From Larsenimonas salina (lineage in GTDB: Bacteria > Pseudomonadota > Gammaproteobacteria > Pseudomonadales > Halomonadaceae): a DNA stretch of 64,000 bases. The DNA lies in contig NZ_JAMLJJ010000001.1 of the NCBI RefSeq assembly GCF_023736155.1, positions 806,001 to 870,000 of the forward strand, given 5' to 3'. This document shows, piece by piece, positions 37,948 to 46,520 of this stretch; position 1 is the stretch's first letter; every line of letters starts with the position of its first letter. Position numbers and translations under genes: made by a program. The notes under the pieces were generated by a model. That model was not told the DNA's origin. It worked only from the letters and a program-made list of their open reading frames with translations, and did no database searches.

Positions 37948-40785
37948 TTATTGATTAAAGGCATCATCGACCAGCCTACGCTGCTGATCGACGTGCACGG
38001 CCATATATCCTGCTGCAGGTGCCGCTGACGCTGCACGCCCGGCAAACGACAAATCGCGTCCAAGCCCTGCATTTACCGCATCGGCCGCCTTGCGCATGTG
38101 GTGCTGGCTTTGATACCAGGCGCCCTGATTTTGCGGCTCTTCTTGACACCACACGACTTTTTCCAGATTCGGATACTGCTCAAGCTGCTTTTGCAGCGAC
38201 TTCTCCGGGAACGGGTAGAGCTGTTCCACCCGCAGGATAGCCGTATCCTCACGCTCATGCTCGCTGCGGTAGTTCGCCAGGTCGTAGTAGACCTTGCCCG
38301 AGCAGATTACAACGCGCTTGACGGCGTCAGCCTCGAGATTGGCCTGATCCGGGACGATCATCTGGAACGTACCCTCGGACAGCTCTTCAAGCGAGGACGT
38401 TGCATCCTTGTGACGCAAAAGGCTTTTCGGCGACATGATGATCAGCGGTTTACGGATACGACGCACCGTTTGCCGACGCAGCAGATGGAAAATCTGCGCG
38501 GGCGTGGTGGGCATGCACACCTGCATGTTGTGCTCGGCGCACAGCTGCAGGAAACGCTCCAGACGCGCCGAGGAATGCTCGGGGCCCTGACCTTCATAGC
38601 CATGCGGCAGCAAAAGCGTCAGACCGCACAGACGTGCCCACTTGGTCTCACCCGAGGAAATGAACTGATCGATCACGACCTGGGCGCCATTGGCGAAATC
38701 GCCGAACTGGGCTTCCCAGATAACCAACGCGTTCGGAGTGGTGGTGGAATAGCCGTATTCGAACGCGAGCACCGCTTCCTCGGAGAGGAAGGAATCGCGC
38801 ACCGTGAACATGGGCTGACCGTCCTTGATGTGCTGAAGCGGCGTCCACGTGTCGTTGTTTTTCTGGTTATGAATCACGGCGTGACGGTGCGAGAACGTGC
38901 CACGGCCGGAATCCTGACCTGTCAGACGGATATCGTAGCCTTCGTCGATCAGCGTCGCGTAGGCAAGGGTTTCTGCAAAGCCCCAGTTCGCGGCAAGCGA
39001 GCCGGCCGCCATCTTCTTGCGGTCTTCATAGACCTTGGCCACCTGACGCTGGACTTCGTAATCGTCCGGCGCCTCGCACATCTTGGTGGCGAGTTCCTGA
39101 AGCCGTTTCATCGGGAAGGTCGTGTCCGCGAAGCCGGTCCACTTGTGGCCAAGATAGGGCGTCCAGTCGACGAACAGCTCCGTATTGGGCTTCTTGACCA
39201 GGGCGTTGGCGACGTGATTGCCCTGATCGAGCAGATCACGGTAGTTGTCGGAAATCGCCTTGGGGTCGGATTCGCCGATCACGCCATCCTTCACAAGAAG
39301 GTCTGCGTAGAGTGCGCGGCTGGTCTTGTGCGACTTGATCTTGTGATACATCTGCGGCTGCGTGGCCGAGGGCTCATCGGCCTCGTTGTGGCCGCGCCGG
39401 CGGTAGCAGACCAGATCAATGACCACGTCCTTCTTGAACTGCTGACGGTAATCGATCGCAACCTGAGTGGCATGGATCACGGCTTCCGGATCATCGCCAT
39501 TCACATGGAAGATCGGCGCCTGAACCATCTTGGCAATGTCGGTGCAGTACTCGGTCGAGCGCGCATCATCAGGGCGAGAGGTGGTAAAACCGACCTGGTT
39601 GTTGATGATGAGGTGAACCGTGCCGCCTGTCTTGTAGCCACGGGTCTGGGACATCTGGAAGGTTTCCATGACAACGCCCTGGCCCGCGAACGCCGCATCG
39701 CCGTGCACGACCAGCGGAAGCACCTGATCGCCGTCGAAATCCTTGCGTCGATCCTGGCGGGCACGAACGGAGCCTTCAACCACCGGCGATACGATTTCAA
39801 GGTGCGAGGGGTTGAACGCCAGTGCCAGATGCACCTCGCCCCCGGTCGTCATGACGTTGGAGCTGAAACCCTGGTGGTATTTAACGTCACCGGAGCCCTG
39901 CTCAAGCATCTTCTTGCCATCGAATTCATCGATCAGCTCGGAGGGGCTCTTGCCCAGTATATTGACCAGCAGGTTGAGGCGACCGCGGTGCGCCATACCG
40001 ATGACGACCTCCTTGGTGCCGTAACTGCCGGCACGCTGGATCATCTCATCCACGAGCGGAATGAAGGATTCCCCACCCTCGAGACCGAAGCGCTTGGTGC
40101 CCGGGTACTTGCTTGCAAGATAATTTTCGAGCCCTTCAGCCGCACTCAGACGCTCAAGAATGTGCTTGCGCGCGTCTGCGCTGTAATCGGGCTTCGAGCG
40201 CACCGATTCAAAACGCTGCTGAAGCCAACGTTTTTCTTCGGTATCGACGATGTGCATGAACTCGCAGCCGATCGAACGGCAGTACGTTTTTTCGAGCGCG
40301 TCGACAATTTCCTTGAGCGGCGCAGTGTCCTTGCCCAAAAAGAAGGAGCCGGTCTGAAACTCGGTGTCCATGTCTTCCTGAGCCAACTGATGGAAGGACA
40401 GGTCAAGGTCGGGCACACGCTGGTTGGATCGCAGGCCGAGCGGGTCAATGTTGGCCTGTTGATGCCCTCTGAAACGAAAGGCATTGATCAACTGAAGGAC
40501 GCGAACCTGCTTCTTGCTCTCACCGCCTTCATTACCGCCACTGACGGCTACCGAGCGACGCTGCTGCTTGGCGATATTGTAGAATTCATCGCGAATCGGC
40601 GACAAAGGCGTATCGTGGTTCGGCCCGCCTTCGTATTTCGGAAGCTGATCGAAATATTGCCGCCATTCATCGGGTACCGCGGTCGGTTCACTGAGGTACT
40701 GCTCGTACAGATCTTCAACGTAATGGACGTTGCCTCCGCTCATGTGCGAAGTCCGTCGCATTAACTCCATGATACCTTCTTGCAT
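37948..40785 (-). CDS. sucA: 2-oxoglutarate dehydrogenase E1
   Basis: E1 is the thiamine-diphosphate-dependent decarboxylase of the complex that makes succinyl-CoA. The 945-residue product (E. coli 933) has the short N-terminal E2-binding helix (L-Y-E-Q-Y-L near residue 26), substrate residues in G-M-A-H-R-G-R-L-N near 265, the ThDP region G-D-A-A-F-A-G-Q-G near 365 and a C-terminal transketolase-like domain. The N-terminus M-Q-E-G-I-M aligns with Pseudomonas-type SucA, so the first ATG is used. It heads the sucA-sucB-lpdA-sucC-sucD row, 43 bases before sucB. Confidence 0.98.
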   Translation of the reverse strand: MQEGIMELMRRTSHMSGGNVHYVEDLYEQYLSEPTAVPDEWRQYFDQLPKYEGGPNHDTPLSPIRDEFYNIAKQQRRSVAVSGGNEGGESKKQVRVLQLINAFRFRGHQQANIDPLGLRSNQRVPDLDLSFHQLAQEDMDTEFQTGSFFLGKDTAPLKEIVDALEKTYCRSIGCEFMHIVDTEEKRWLQQRFESVRSKPDYSADARKHILERLSAAEGLENYLASKYPGTKRFGLEGGESFIPLVDEMIQRAGSYGTKEVVIGMAHRGRLNLLVNILGKSPSELIDEFDGKKMLEQGSGDVKYHQGFSSNVMTTGGEVHLALAFNPSHLEIVSPVVEGSVRARQDRRKDFDGDQVLPLVVHGDAAFAGQGVVMETFQMSQTRGYKTGGTVHLIINNQVGFTTSRPDDARSTEYCTDIAKMVQAPIFHVNGDDPEAVIHATQVAIDYRQQFKKDVVIDLVCYRRRGHNEADEPSATQPQMYHKIKSHKTSRALYADLLVKDGVIGESDPKAISDNYRDLLDQGNHVANALVKKPNTELFVDWTPYLGHKWTGFADTTFPMKRLQELATKMCEAPDDYEVQRQVAKVYEDRKKMAAGSLAANWGFAETLAYATLIDEGYDIRLTGQDSGRGTFSHRHAVIHNQKNNDTWTPLQHIKDGQPMFTVRDSFLSEEAVLAFEYGYSTTTPNALVIWEAQFGDFANGAQVVIDQFISSGETKWARLCGLTLLLPHGYEGQGPEHSSARLERFLQLCAEHNMQVCMPTTPAQIFHLLRRQTVRRIRKPLIIMSPKSLLRHKDATSSLEELSEGTFQMIVPDQANLEADAVKRVVICSGKVYYDLANYRSEHEREDTAILRVEQLYPFPEKSLQKQLEQYPNLEKVVWCQEEPQNQGAWYQSQHHMRKAADAVNAGLGRDLSFAGRAASAAPAAGYMAVHVDQQRRLVDDAFNQ

Positions 40786-40905
40786 CTTTTGATCACCCTA
40801 CGCTTTTGGGGTGGTGTCGGCGCCTGGCACGGCCAGACCGCGTTGGCGTCGGCGTTCGGTTACTGAATACGGCGCTTGAGGCCGCGTTACTCTATTTCAA
40901 TCGAC

Positions 40906-40936
40906 AAAGGCCGACGCACATGGGCGTCGGCCTTTG
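40906..40936 (-). terminator. Terminator hairpin between sdhB and sucA
   Basis: The stem AAAGGCCGACGC/GCGTCGGCCTTT lies in the 213-base gap. The T-run on either strand is short. It would separate the sdh operon from sucA or limit read-through. Confidence 0.7.
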
Positions 40937-40998
40937 TCTTCAAGGTTTACTGCTCGTACAGCCAATACCGGCCATGATAACAAGCACAGCGATGCATA

Positions 40999-41709
40999 TT
41001 AAGTCGCATTGGACAATAACATCTCACGAATCTTGCCAATGGCCCGTGTGGGGTTAAGCCCCTTCGGACATACATTGACGCAGTTCATGATACCGCGGCA
41101 GCGAAACACGCTGAACGGGTCATCAAGCGACGAAAGGCGCTCTTTCGTGGCCGTATCGCGAGAATCCGCCAGGAAACGATAGGCCTGCAAGAGACCTGCC
41201 GGACCGACGAACTTGTCCGGGTTCCACCAGAACGACGGGCACGATGTCGAGCAGCACGCGCACAGGATGCATTCGTAAAGGCCGTCGAGCTTGTCGCGGT
41301 CTTCCGGAGACTGCAGTCGCTCGATGGCAGGTTCGGCCGCATCGTTTTGCAGATAGGGCTGAATACGCTCGTACTGCTTATAGAACATGCTCATGTCGAC
41401 CACGAGATCGCGCACGACAGGCAGGCCCGGCAAAGGACGAAGCACAAGCTTGTTGCCCTTAGTCACCTCTGAGATCGGCGTAACACAGGTCAAGCCGTTC
41501 TTGCCGTTCATGTTTACGCCATCGGAGCCACATACACCCTCTCGGCAACTGCGACGGTACGCAAGCGTACTGTCTTGTTCCTTGATCATCTGAATCACAT
41601 TCAGAACCATAAGATCACGGCCCTGAGTGTCGACCTGAAACTCCTGCATGTATGGTGCATCGTCGGTTTCAGGATTGTAGCGATAGATGGAAACTTGCAA
41701 TGTGGACAT
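40999..41709 (-). CDS. sdhB: Succinate dehydrogenase iron-sulfur subunit
   Basis: SdhB passes electrons from the flavoprotein to quinone through three clusters. The 236-residue protein (E. coli 238) has the [2Fe-2S] ligands in C-R-E-G-V-C-G-S-D (near residues 56-63), the [4Fe-4S] motif C-I-L-C-A-C-C near 150 and the [3Fe-4S]/[4Fe-4S] motif C-R-G-I-M-N-C-V-N-V-C-P near 207-217. It is the last gene of the sdhCDAB operon, 14 bases after sdhA. Confidence 0.98.
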   Translation of the reverse strand: MSTLQVSIYRYNPETDDAPYMQEFQVDTQGRDLMVLNVIQMIKEQDSTLAYRRSCREGVCGSDGVNMNGKNGLTCVTPISEVTKGNKLVLRPLPGLPVVRDLVVDMSMFYKQYERIQPYLQNDAAEPAIERLQSPEDRDKLDGLYECILCACCSTSCPSFWWNPDKFVGPAGLLQAYRFLADSRDTATKERLSSLDDPFSVFRCRGIMNCVNVCPKGLNPTRAIGKIREMLLSNAT

Positions 41710-41723
41710 TGCGCTTCACCTCA

Positions 41724-43502
41724 TCAATAGGTCCGTTCTTTAGGCTCGAAGGTCTCAACGCTTACCGGTGAGAAATTCACGTCACGTTTACCAAGCGTTT
41801 TATTATTCGGGTAATAGATCGAGTGCTTGAGCCAGTTTTCATCATCGCGCTTGGGATAATCTTCACGCGAATGAGCACCACGGCTTTCACGACGCTCGAG
41901 CGCGGCAATTGCCGTCGCTTCGGCGACTTCGAGCAGGTTGTCCAGCTCGAGCGCTTCGACACGCGCCGTATTGAACGTATTGGATTTATCCGGCAGATAG
42001 GCCTTGCCGATACGCTCACGCAGATTGGCGAGTTTCTCGACGCCGTCCTGCATGTACTCTTCCTTGCGGAATACGCCGAAGTTGTTCTGCATGACTTCCT
42101 GGAGCTCCTTGCGAAGCACCGGAATCTCTTCGCCCTCGCCCTGCTTGGAATCATTCCAGCGGTTGAGTCGCGCCATCGCATTATCGATGTCGGACTGGCT
42201 CGGCGACATGTACTCGATCCCTTCATTAAGGGCGCTTTCGATGAACATGCCGGCCGCGCGACCAAACACCACCAGATCCAGCAGCGAGTTACCGCCAAGG
42301 CGGTTACCACCGTGAACGGAGACACACGCCACTTCGCCACAGGCGTACAGACCGTTGATGATGGTGTCGTTACCATCTTCATCGACAGATAGTGCCTGAC
42401 CATGAACGTTGGTCGGGATACCGCCCATCATATAGTGGCAGGTCGGGACAACCGGAATCGGATCCTTGACCGGATCGACGTGAGCAAACGTCTTGGAAAG
42501 ATCGACGATACCCGGCAAGCGCTTCATCAGCGTTTCCTCGCCCAGGTGATCGAGCTTCAGCATGACGTGATCGCCGTTTTCACCGCAGCCACGACCTTCA
42601 AGAAGCTCCTGAACCATGGCACGGGCCACGACGTCACGCGAGGCAAGATCCTTGGCGTTCGGTGCGTAACGCTCCATGAAGCGCTCGCCATCCTTATTGA
42701 TCAGATAGCCGCCTTCACCACGACACCCTTCCGTGACCAGACACCCTGCGCCGTAAATGCCGGTCGGGTGGAACTGCCACATTTCGATGTCTTGCACCGG
42801 GAAGCCTGCACGCAGCGCCATGCCGATACCGTCACCGGTATTGATCAGGGCATTGGTCGTGGAGGAATAGATACGACCGGCACCGCCGGTTGCAAGCACG
42901 GTCGCCTTTGAGTTGATCTGTACGGTTTCGCCGGTTTCGATACAGATGGCGATTACACCAACCACATCGTTTGAGGCGTTACGAATCAGGTCGACCGCAT
43001 ACCACTCATCCAGAAAAACGGTGTTGTTTTTCAGGTTGTTTTGATAGAGCGTATGAAGCAACGCATGGCCGGTACGGTCCGCCGCGGCGCAGGTACGGGC
43101 AGCCTGCCCTCCTTTACCGAAGTCCTTGGACTGACCACCGAAGGGACGCTGGTAGATGCGCCCGTTATCAAAGCGGGAAAACGGCAGCCCCATATGTTCG
43201 AGCTCGAATACCGCCTTAGGACCTTCCTGACACATGTACTCGATCGCGTCCTGGTCACCGATGTAATCGGAGCCCTTGACGGTGTCGTACATGTGCCAGC
43301 GCCAGTCGTCGTTCGGATCGGCGCTTGCGATGGCACAGGTGATTCCGCCCTGAGCGGATACGGTGTGCGAGCGTGTCGGGAATACCTTCGACAATACCGC
43401 TGTTTTCTTACCTGACTTGGCAAGCTCAAGACCTGCACGAAGGCCGGAACCACCACCACCGATAATGATGGCGTCAAAACTCATACTACGCATGTTCGAC
43501 AT
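41724..43502 (-). CDS. sdhA: Succinate dehydrogenase flavoprotein subunit
   Basis: SdhA oxidises succinate to fumarate with covalent FAD. The 592-residue product (E. coli 588) has the FAD motif G-G-G-G-S-G near residue 15, the flavinylated His in [10 protein letters not shown] near residue 45, the substrate-site H-P-T-G near 245 and the catalytic Arg in R-x4-D-V-x-A-R near 285. A GGAG site lies 8 bases ahead of the ATG at 43502, within the short gap after sdhD. Confidence 0.98.
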   Translation of the reverse strand: MSNMRSMSFDAIIIGGGGSGLRAGLELAKSGKKTAVLSKVFPTRSHTVSAQGGITCAIASADPNDDWRWHMYDTVKGSDYIGDQDAIEYMCQEGPKAVFELEHMGLPFSRFDNGRIYQRPFGGQSKDFGKGGQAARTCAAADRTGHALLHTLYQNNLKNNTVFLDEWYAVDLIRNASNDVVGVIAICIETGETVQINSKATVLATGGAGRIYSSTTNALINTGDGIGMALRAGFPVQDIEMWQFHPTGIYGAGCLVTEGCRGEGGYLINKDGERFMERYAPNAKDLASRDVVARAMVQELLEGRGCGENGDHVMLKLDHLGEETLMKRLPGIVDLSKTFAHVDPVKDPIPVVPTCHYMMGGIPTNVHGQALSVDEDGNDTIINGLYACGEVACVSVHGGNRLGGNSLLDLVVFGRAAGMFIESALNEGIEYMSPSQSDIDNAMARLNRWNDSKQGEGEEIPVLRKELQEVMQNNFGVFRKEEYMQDGVEKLANLRERIGKAYLPDKSNTFNTARVEALELDNLLEVAEATAIAALERRESRGAHSREDYPKRDDENWLKHSIYYPNNKTLGKRDVNFSPVSVETFEPKERTY

Positions 43503-43505
43503 TAC

Positions 43506-43859
43506 TTATGCTCCCCAAAGAACTTGAACGCCCCAGATAACGAACGCAAACAGCGCCAGGATCACAGCGGTTTGCACGCCCAGACGAACGCACGACTTCT
43601 TGATGTAATCTGTCGAGACGATCCAAAGGCCGATCCATGCATGGGCAGCGATCGATAGCAGTGCTAGAAGCGTAAATATTTTCATCCACGTGCGATCAAA
43701 AAGACTCGACCAGGCCACGTAATCCAGGTTGGGGTGGAACAGGAAGAAGGCCACCATGAAGATGGTGTAAAGCGCGAGAATGACCGCAGACGCACGCTGG
43801 ATCAGCCAGTCGGAGACCCCGGAGCGCCCCAGATTCGTAATATTGGTTACCATACCCAT
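43506..43859 (-). CDS. sdhD: Succinate dehydrogenase membrane anchor subunit SdhD
   Basis: The 117-residue membrane anchor has three hydrophobic helices (about 24-42, 57-78 and 90-112). It shows the family motif W-L-I-Q-R-x-S-A near residue 18 and a D-Y near 84 close to the quinone site. Its N-terminus overlaps the end of sdhC; a start at the second Met-Val (43853) is also possible. It anchors SdhAB to the inner membrane with SdhC. Confidence 0.93.
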   Translation of the reverse strand: MGMVTNITNLGRSGVSDWLIQRASAVILALYTIFMVAFFLFHPNLDYVAWSSLFDRTWMKIFTLLALLSIAAHAWIGLWIVSTDYIKKSCVRLGVQTAVILALFAFVIWGVQVLWGA

Positions 43860-44245
43860 ACCCCTGACAGAATGACCAAAACCGCGCTGATGACGATCAC
43901 CAGCTGCGCGCCCCGTTGACCACCTTCGAGCGACTCACCGTAGCCAATGTCCATCAGCAAGTGACGAACGCCGGCGACAACGTGATACCCAAGCGCGGAA
44001 AGCAGCCCCCAGCACACGATCTTGGCGAGCGCGTTGCCTGTGATGGCGTCTTTTACCGCGTCGAAACCGGCCGGGGATGACAACGACACATCGAATGCCC
44101 AGAACAGGAAGATCAACCCGACAAACAGGATGATTCCGGAAATGCGGTGTGTGATCGAGACAAGGGAAGGAAGGGGGAATTGTAAACTGGTCAGGTCAAG
44201 GTTAACGGGTCGTTTACCTTGAGACGGATTTTTTTTGCTGTTCAC
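43847..44245 (-). CDS. sdhC: Succinate dehydrogenase cytochrome b556 subunit SdhC
   Basis: The 132-residue membrane subunit has three helices. It carries the signature R-P-V-N-L-D-L near residue 12, S-I-T-H-R-I-S-G near residue 30 (quinone-site Ser/Arg) and the haem-ligand His in G-Y-H-V-V-A-G-V-R-H-L near 90. It is the first gene of sdhCDAB. A consensus sigma70 promoter lies about 120 bases upstream in the region shared with gltA. Confidence 0.95.
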   Translation of the reverse strand: MNSKKNPSQGKRPVNLDLTSLQFPLPSLVSITHRISGIILFVGLIFLFWAFDVSLSSPAGFDAVKDAITGNALAKIVCWGLLSALGYHVVAGVRHLLMDIGYGESLEGGQRGAQLVIVISAVLVILSGVWVW

Positions 44246-44365
44246 GGCGCTTTCACTCTCTCTTGCTCCTCTTAGCGTCGGCCGACGCTCGGGAGCTTCA
44301 ATGAATGTATCACGGAAAGAAGACTAGCCACGTCAAGGCTGCATAGGCCTCATTGCGCGACCGAA

Positions 44366-44394
44366 ATTATAGGCTTTTGGCTAACGTATGACAA
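44366..44394 (-). promoter_or_regulatory. Sigma70 promoter of sdhCDAB
   Basis: On the minus strand TTGTCA (44389-44394), a 17-base spacer and a perfect TATAAT (44366-44371) give a strong promoter with a leader of about 115 bases. Confidence 0.8.
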
Positions 44395-44542
44395 ATTGAC
44401 ACGCACGCTTTACAGCACCGCATCATGCGCCCGCCCACTCGATCATCCATGTTATCGGCCGGTTTCATATTTTTTTTGTGCTCTGCAGCATTTCGAGTCA
44501 TCCTTGTAAGGAAAGACCCGCATGCCCTGCCCTTCAAACAAA

Positions 44543-44570
44543 TTGACAATCATCGGGAGGATTCTATAGT
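44543..44570 (+). promoter_or_regulatory. Sigma70 promoter of gltA
   Basis: A perfect TTGACA (44543-44548), a 16-base spacer and TATAGT (44565-44570) predict a transcript start near 44577 and a leader of about 70 bases. A second TATAAT (44630-44635) is too close to the ribosome site to be the main promoter. Confidence 0.8.
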
Positions 44571-44649
44571 GGGCAGGTTAAAAATGACCGGGCAAGGCAT
44601 ACAATCAAGAACTTACGTATTACGCATCGTATAATTATAGGAGGCCATG

Positions 44650-45933
44650 ATGGCTGACAAGAAGGCGCAGCTGAGCATCGAGGGGCTTGATCAGCCGATC
44701 GAACTGCCTGTCTATAGCGGAACCAAGGGCCCTGACGTCATTGATGTCCGCTCACTGATCGACTCAGGCTACTTCACCTTCGACCCGGGATTTGTATCTA
44801 CCGCCTCCTGCGAATCCGAAATCACCTACATCGATGGCGCCAATGGCGTTCTGCTGCACCGTGGCTATCCAATCGACCAATTGGCCGATAACTCCAACTT
44901 CATCGAGCTTTGCTACCTCCTACTCAATGGCGAACTCCCCACTGAAGAGCAGTACAAGGAGTTCGACAAGTGCGTGCGCAATCACACGATGGTGCACGAG
45001 CAGATTGCCAACTTCTTCAAGGGCTTTCGCCGTGACGCCCACCCGATGGCCGTCCTTTGTGGCGTAATCGGCGCACTCTCTGCCTTCTATCACGACAACC
45101 TGGACATTACCGACCCGTCCAGCCGTGAGGTCTCGGCGGTTCGCCTGATCGCCAAAATGCCGACGCTTGCTGCGATGTGCTACAAGTACAATATCGGCCA
45201 GCCCTTCATGTACCCGCGTAACGACCTGTCCTACGCAGAGAACTTCCTGTACATGATGTTCGGCAACCCCTGTGAGCCGTTCGAGGTCAACCCGGTCGCC
45301 GCCAAGGCCATGGACCGCATCTTCATGCTGCATGCCGATCATGAGCAGAACGCGTCCACATCGACGGTTCGACTGGCAGGCTCTACCGGTGCCAACCCGT
45401 TCGCCTGCATCAGCGCCGGCATCGCAGCACTTTGGGGTCCTGCTCACGGCGGCGCCAACGAAGCCGTCTTGATGATGCTCGATGAAATCGGTGATGAATC
45501 CGAGGAAAACATCCAACGCTACGTTGATCGTGCCAAGGACAAGGACGATAGCTTCCGACTCATGGGCTTTGGCCACCGCGTCTATCGTAATTTCGATCCT
45601 CGCGCCAAGGTCATGAAAGAGACCTGCGATGAAGTCCTTGAAGAACTGGGCGTCGGAAATAATCCCAAGCTCAAGATCGCCAAACGACTCGAGCAGATCG
45701 CACTGGAAGACGAGTACTTTATCGAGCGAAAGCTCTATCCTAACGTCGATTTCTATTCAGGCATCATTCTTGAAGCCTTGGGCGTCCCGACCAACATGTT
45801 CACGGTTATCTTTGCCCTGTCGCGCACGACCGGCTGGGTTTCTCACTGGAACGAAATGATCACCAAAGGTGTTCGAATCGGCCGCCCTCGCCAGCTTTAC
45901 AAGGGCCATACTGAGCGCGATTACCCAGAGTAA
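44650..45933 (+). CDS. gltA: Citrate synthase (type II)
   Basis: GltA condenses oxaloacetate and acetyl-CoA at the entry to the TCA cycle. The product has 427 residues, the same as E. coli GltA. Catalytic residues fit: the substrate His in D-H-E-Q-N-A-S-T near 230, His in G-P-x-H-G-G-A-N near 265, M-G-F-G-H-R-V-Y near 305 and the Asp in N-V-D-F-Y-S-G near 362. Two ATGs are adjacent; the second (44650) lies 5 bases from AGGAGG and gives the family start M-A-D-K-K-A. It is monocistronic with a strong terminator. Confidence 0.98.
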   Translation: MADKKAQLSIEGLDQPIELPVYSGTKGPDVIDVRSLIDSGYFTFDPGFVSTASCESEITYIDGANGVLLHRGYPIDQLADNSNFIELCYLLLNGELPTEEQYKEFDKCVRNHTMVHEQIANFFKGFRRDAHPMAVLCGVIGALSAFYHDNLDITDPSSREVSAVRLIAKMPTLAAMCYKYNIGQPFMYPRNDLSYAENFLYMMFGNPCEPFEVNPVAAKAMDRIFMLHADHEQNASTSTVRLAGSTGANPFACISAGIAALWGPAHGGANEAVLMMLDEIGDESEENIQRYVDRAKDKDDSFRLMGFGHRVYRNFDPRAKVMKETCDEVLEELGVGNNPKLKIAKRLEQIALEDEYFIERKLYPNVDFYSGIILEALGVPTNMFTVIFALSRTTGWVSHWNEMITKGVRIGRPRQLYKGHTERDYPE

Positions 45934-45960
45934 CTGCACCCGCGTGATTCAGGAAAGACC

Positions 45961-45998
45961 AAAAAAGAAGCCGCCCTCATGGGGCGGCTTCTTTTTTT
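45961..45998 (+). terminator. Intrinsic terminator of gltA
   Basis: The stem GAAGCCGCCC/GGGCGGCTTC is flanked by an A-run before and seven T after. It is strong and potentially bidirectional. Confidence 0.92.
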
Positions 45999-46026
45999 AT
46001 GACTCTCTCATTTGAGGCGTCGCATA

Positions 46027-46226
46027 TTGTCCACACTTTCTGTGGATAACCCTGTAAACAACTCGAATTGGCACCCTCAAAACCGCCATGACAGCCGGGT
46101 TACAGACAGATTGCTCACTTTTTACCCAATAATAAGCGTATGATTTTGTTGAATTTTATCTAAACAACTCACAAAAAATCGCCAAACGCACTGATACGAA
46201 CAAACGCCATACCGAACGGTGGACAA
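46027..46226. other. Gene-free A+T-rich segment with DnaA-box-like 9-mers
   Basis: Between the gltA terminator and tRNA-Glu there is no gene. The segment holds a perfect DnaA box TTATCCACA (46041-46049, minus strand) and a one-mismatch copy TTGTCCACA (46027-46035, plus), arranged as an inverted pair. A weaker TTGTCCACC lies at 46218-46226 (minus), and there is an A+T-rich stretch around 46136-46190. It could be a DnaA-titration or regulatory site; an origin is unlikely with so few boxes. Confidence 0.4.
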
Positions 46227-46262
46227 TTTAATGGAAATAAACGATTTGTAAGGGGAAGTGAG

Positions 46263-46338
46263 TGGCGTCCCATAGGGGGTTCGAACCCCTGTTACCGCCG
46301 TGAAAGGGCGGTGTCCTAGACCACTAGACGAATGGGAC
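46263..46338 (-). tRNA. tRNA-Glu (TTC)
   Basis: A 76-base cloverleaf on the minus strand has acceptor GTCCCAT/ATGGGAC with G73 and an encoded CCA, anticodon TTC in loop CTTTCAC, and T-arm GGTTCGAAC. It is the second gene of the Ala-Glu tRNA pair. Confidence 0.96.
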
Positions 46339-46344
46339 GCAAAA

Positions 46345-46420
46345 TGGTGGAGCCTATCGGGATCGAACCGATGACCTCAACGCTGCCAGCGTTGCGCTCT
46401 CCCAGCTGAGCTAAGGCCCC
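46345..46420 (-). tRNA. tRNA-Ala (GGC)
   Basis: A 76-base cloverleaf on the minus strand has a GGGGCCT acceptor start with the G3-T70 pair used as the Ala identity element, anticodon GGC, a T-arm and an encoded CCA. It lies 6 bases upstream of tRNA-Glu on the same transcript. Confidence 0.96.
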
Positions 46421-46472
46421 ACGAACGCTTGAACACAAGCTTGGTGGGATGCCTTTTCGACACCTTCTTGCT

Positions 46473-46513
46473 CGAAAAGACGGGACGGATAATACCCAGA
46501 CCCCGTCTTTTCG
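46473..46513. repeat. 12-bp inverted repeat enclosing the tRNA promoter -10
   Basis: Perfect arms CGAAAAGACGGG (46473-46484) and CCCGTCTTTTCG (46502-46513) flank a 17-base spacer containing the -10 hexamer of the tRNA-Ala-Glu promoter. The repeat starts 8 bases past the gltX stop on the minus strand, so it may also fold as the gltX terminator. Confidence 0.8.
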
Positions 46514-46517
46514 TCAA
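46489..46517 (-). promoter_or_regulatory. Promoter of the tRNA-Ala-Glu operon
   Basis: On the minus strand TTGACG (46512-46517), a 17-base spacer and TATTAT (46489-46494) are followed by the G+C-rich discriminator CCGTCCCG, a stable-RNA type promoter. The -35 overlaps one arm of the inverted repeat. Confidence 0.75.
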
Positions 46518-46520
46518 CCC

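Larger units (their letters stand above)
44246..44649. other. Divergent control region between sdhC and gltA (404 bases)
   Basis: No credible gene is seen here. The region is A+T-richer than its surroundings and holds one consensus promoter on each strand (listed separately). They point outwards from each other with about 170 bases between them, enough for regulator binding. No unambiguous ArcA or CRP site was identified by eye. Confidence 0.7.

Noticed and set aside
38098-40764. An 888-codon open frame on the plus strand opposite sucA.
   Set aside because: It is fully antisense to a complete, recognisable sucA. Its residue composition is typical of a shadow frame in G+C-rich coding DNA, and it has no family motifs.
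44630-44635. TATAAT just before gltA as its promoter -10.
   Set aside because: It lies 4 bases from the ribosome site, which would leave almost no leader, and there is no -35. The TTGACA/TATAGT pair upstream is far better.
46000-46262. A chromosome origin (oriC).
   Set aside because: Only one perfect and two degenerate DnaA boxes are visible, and none of dnaA, dnaN, mnmG or parA is in the window.
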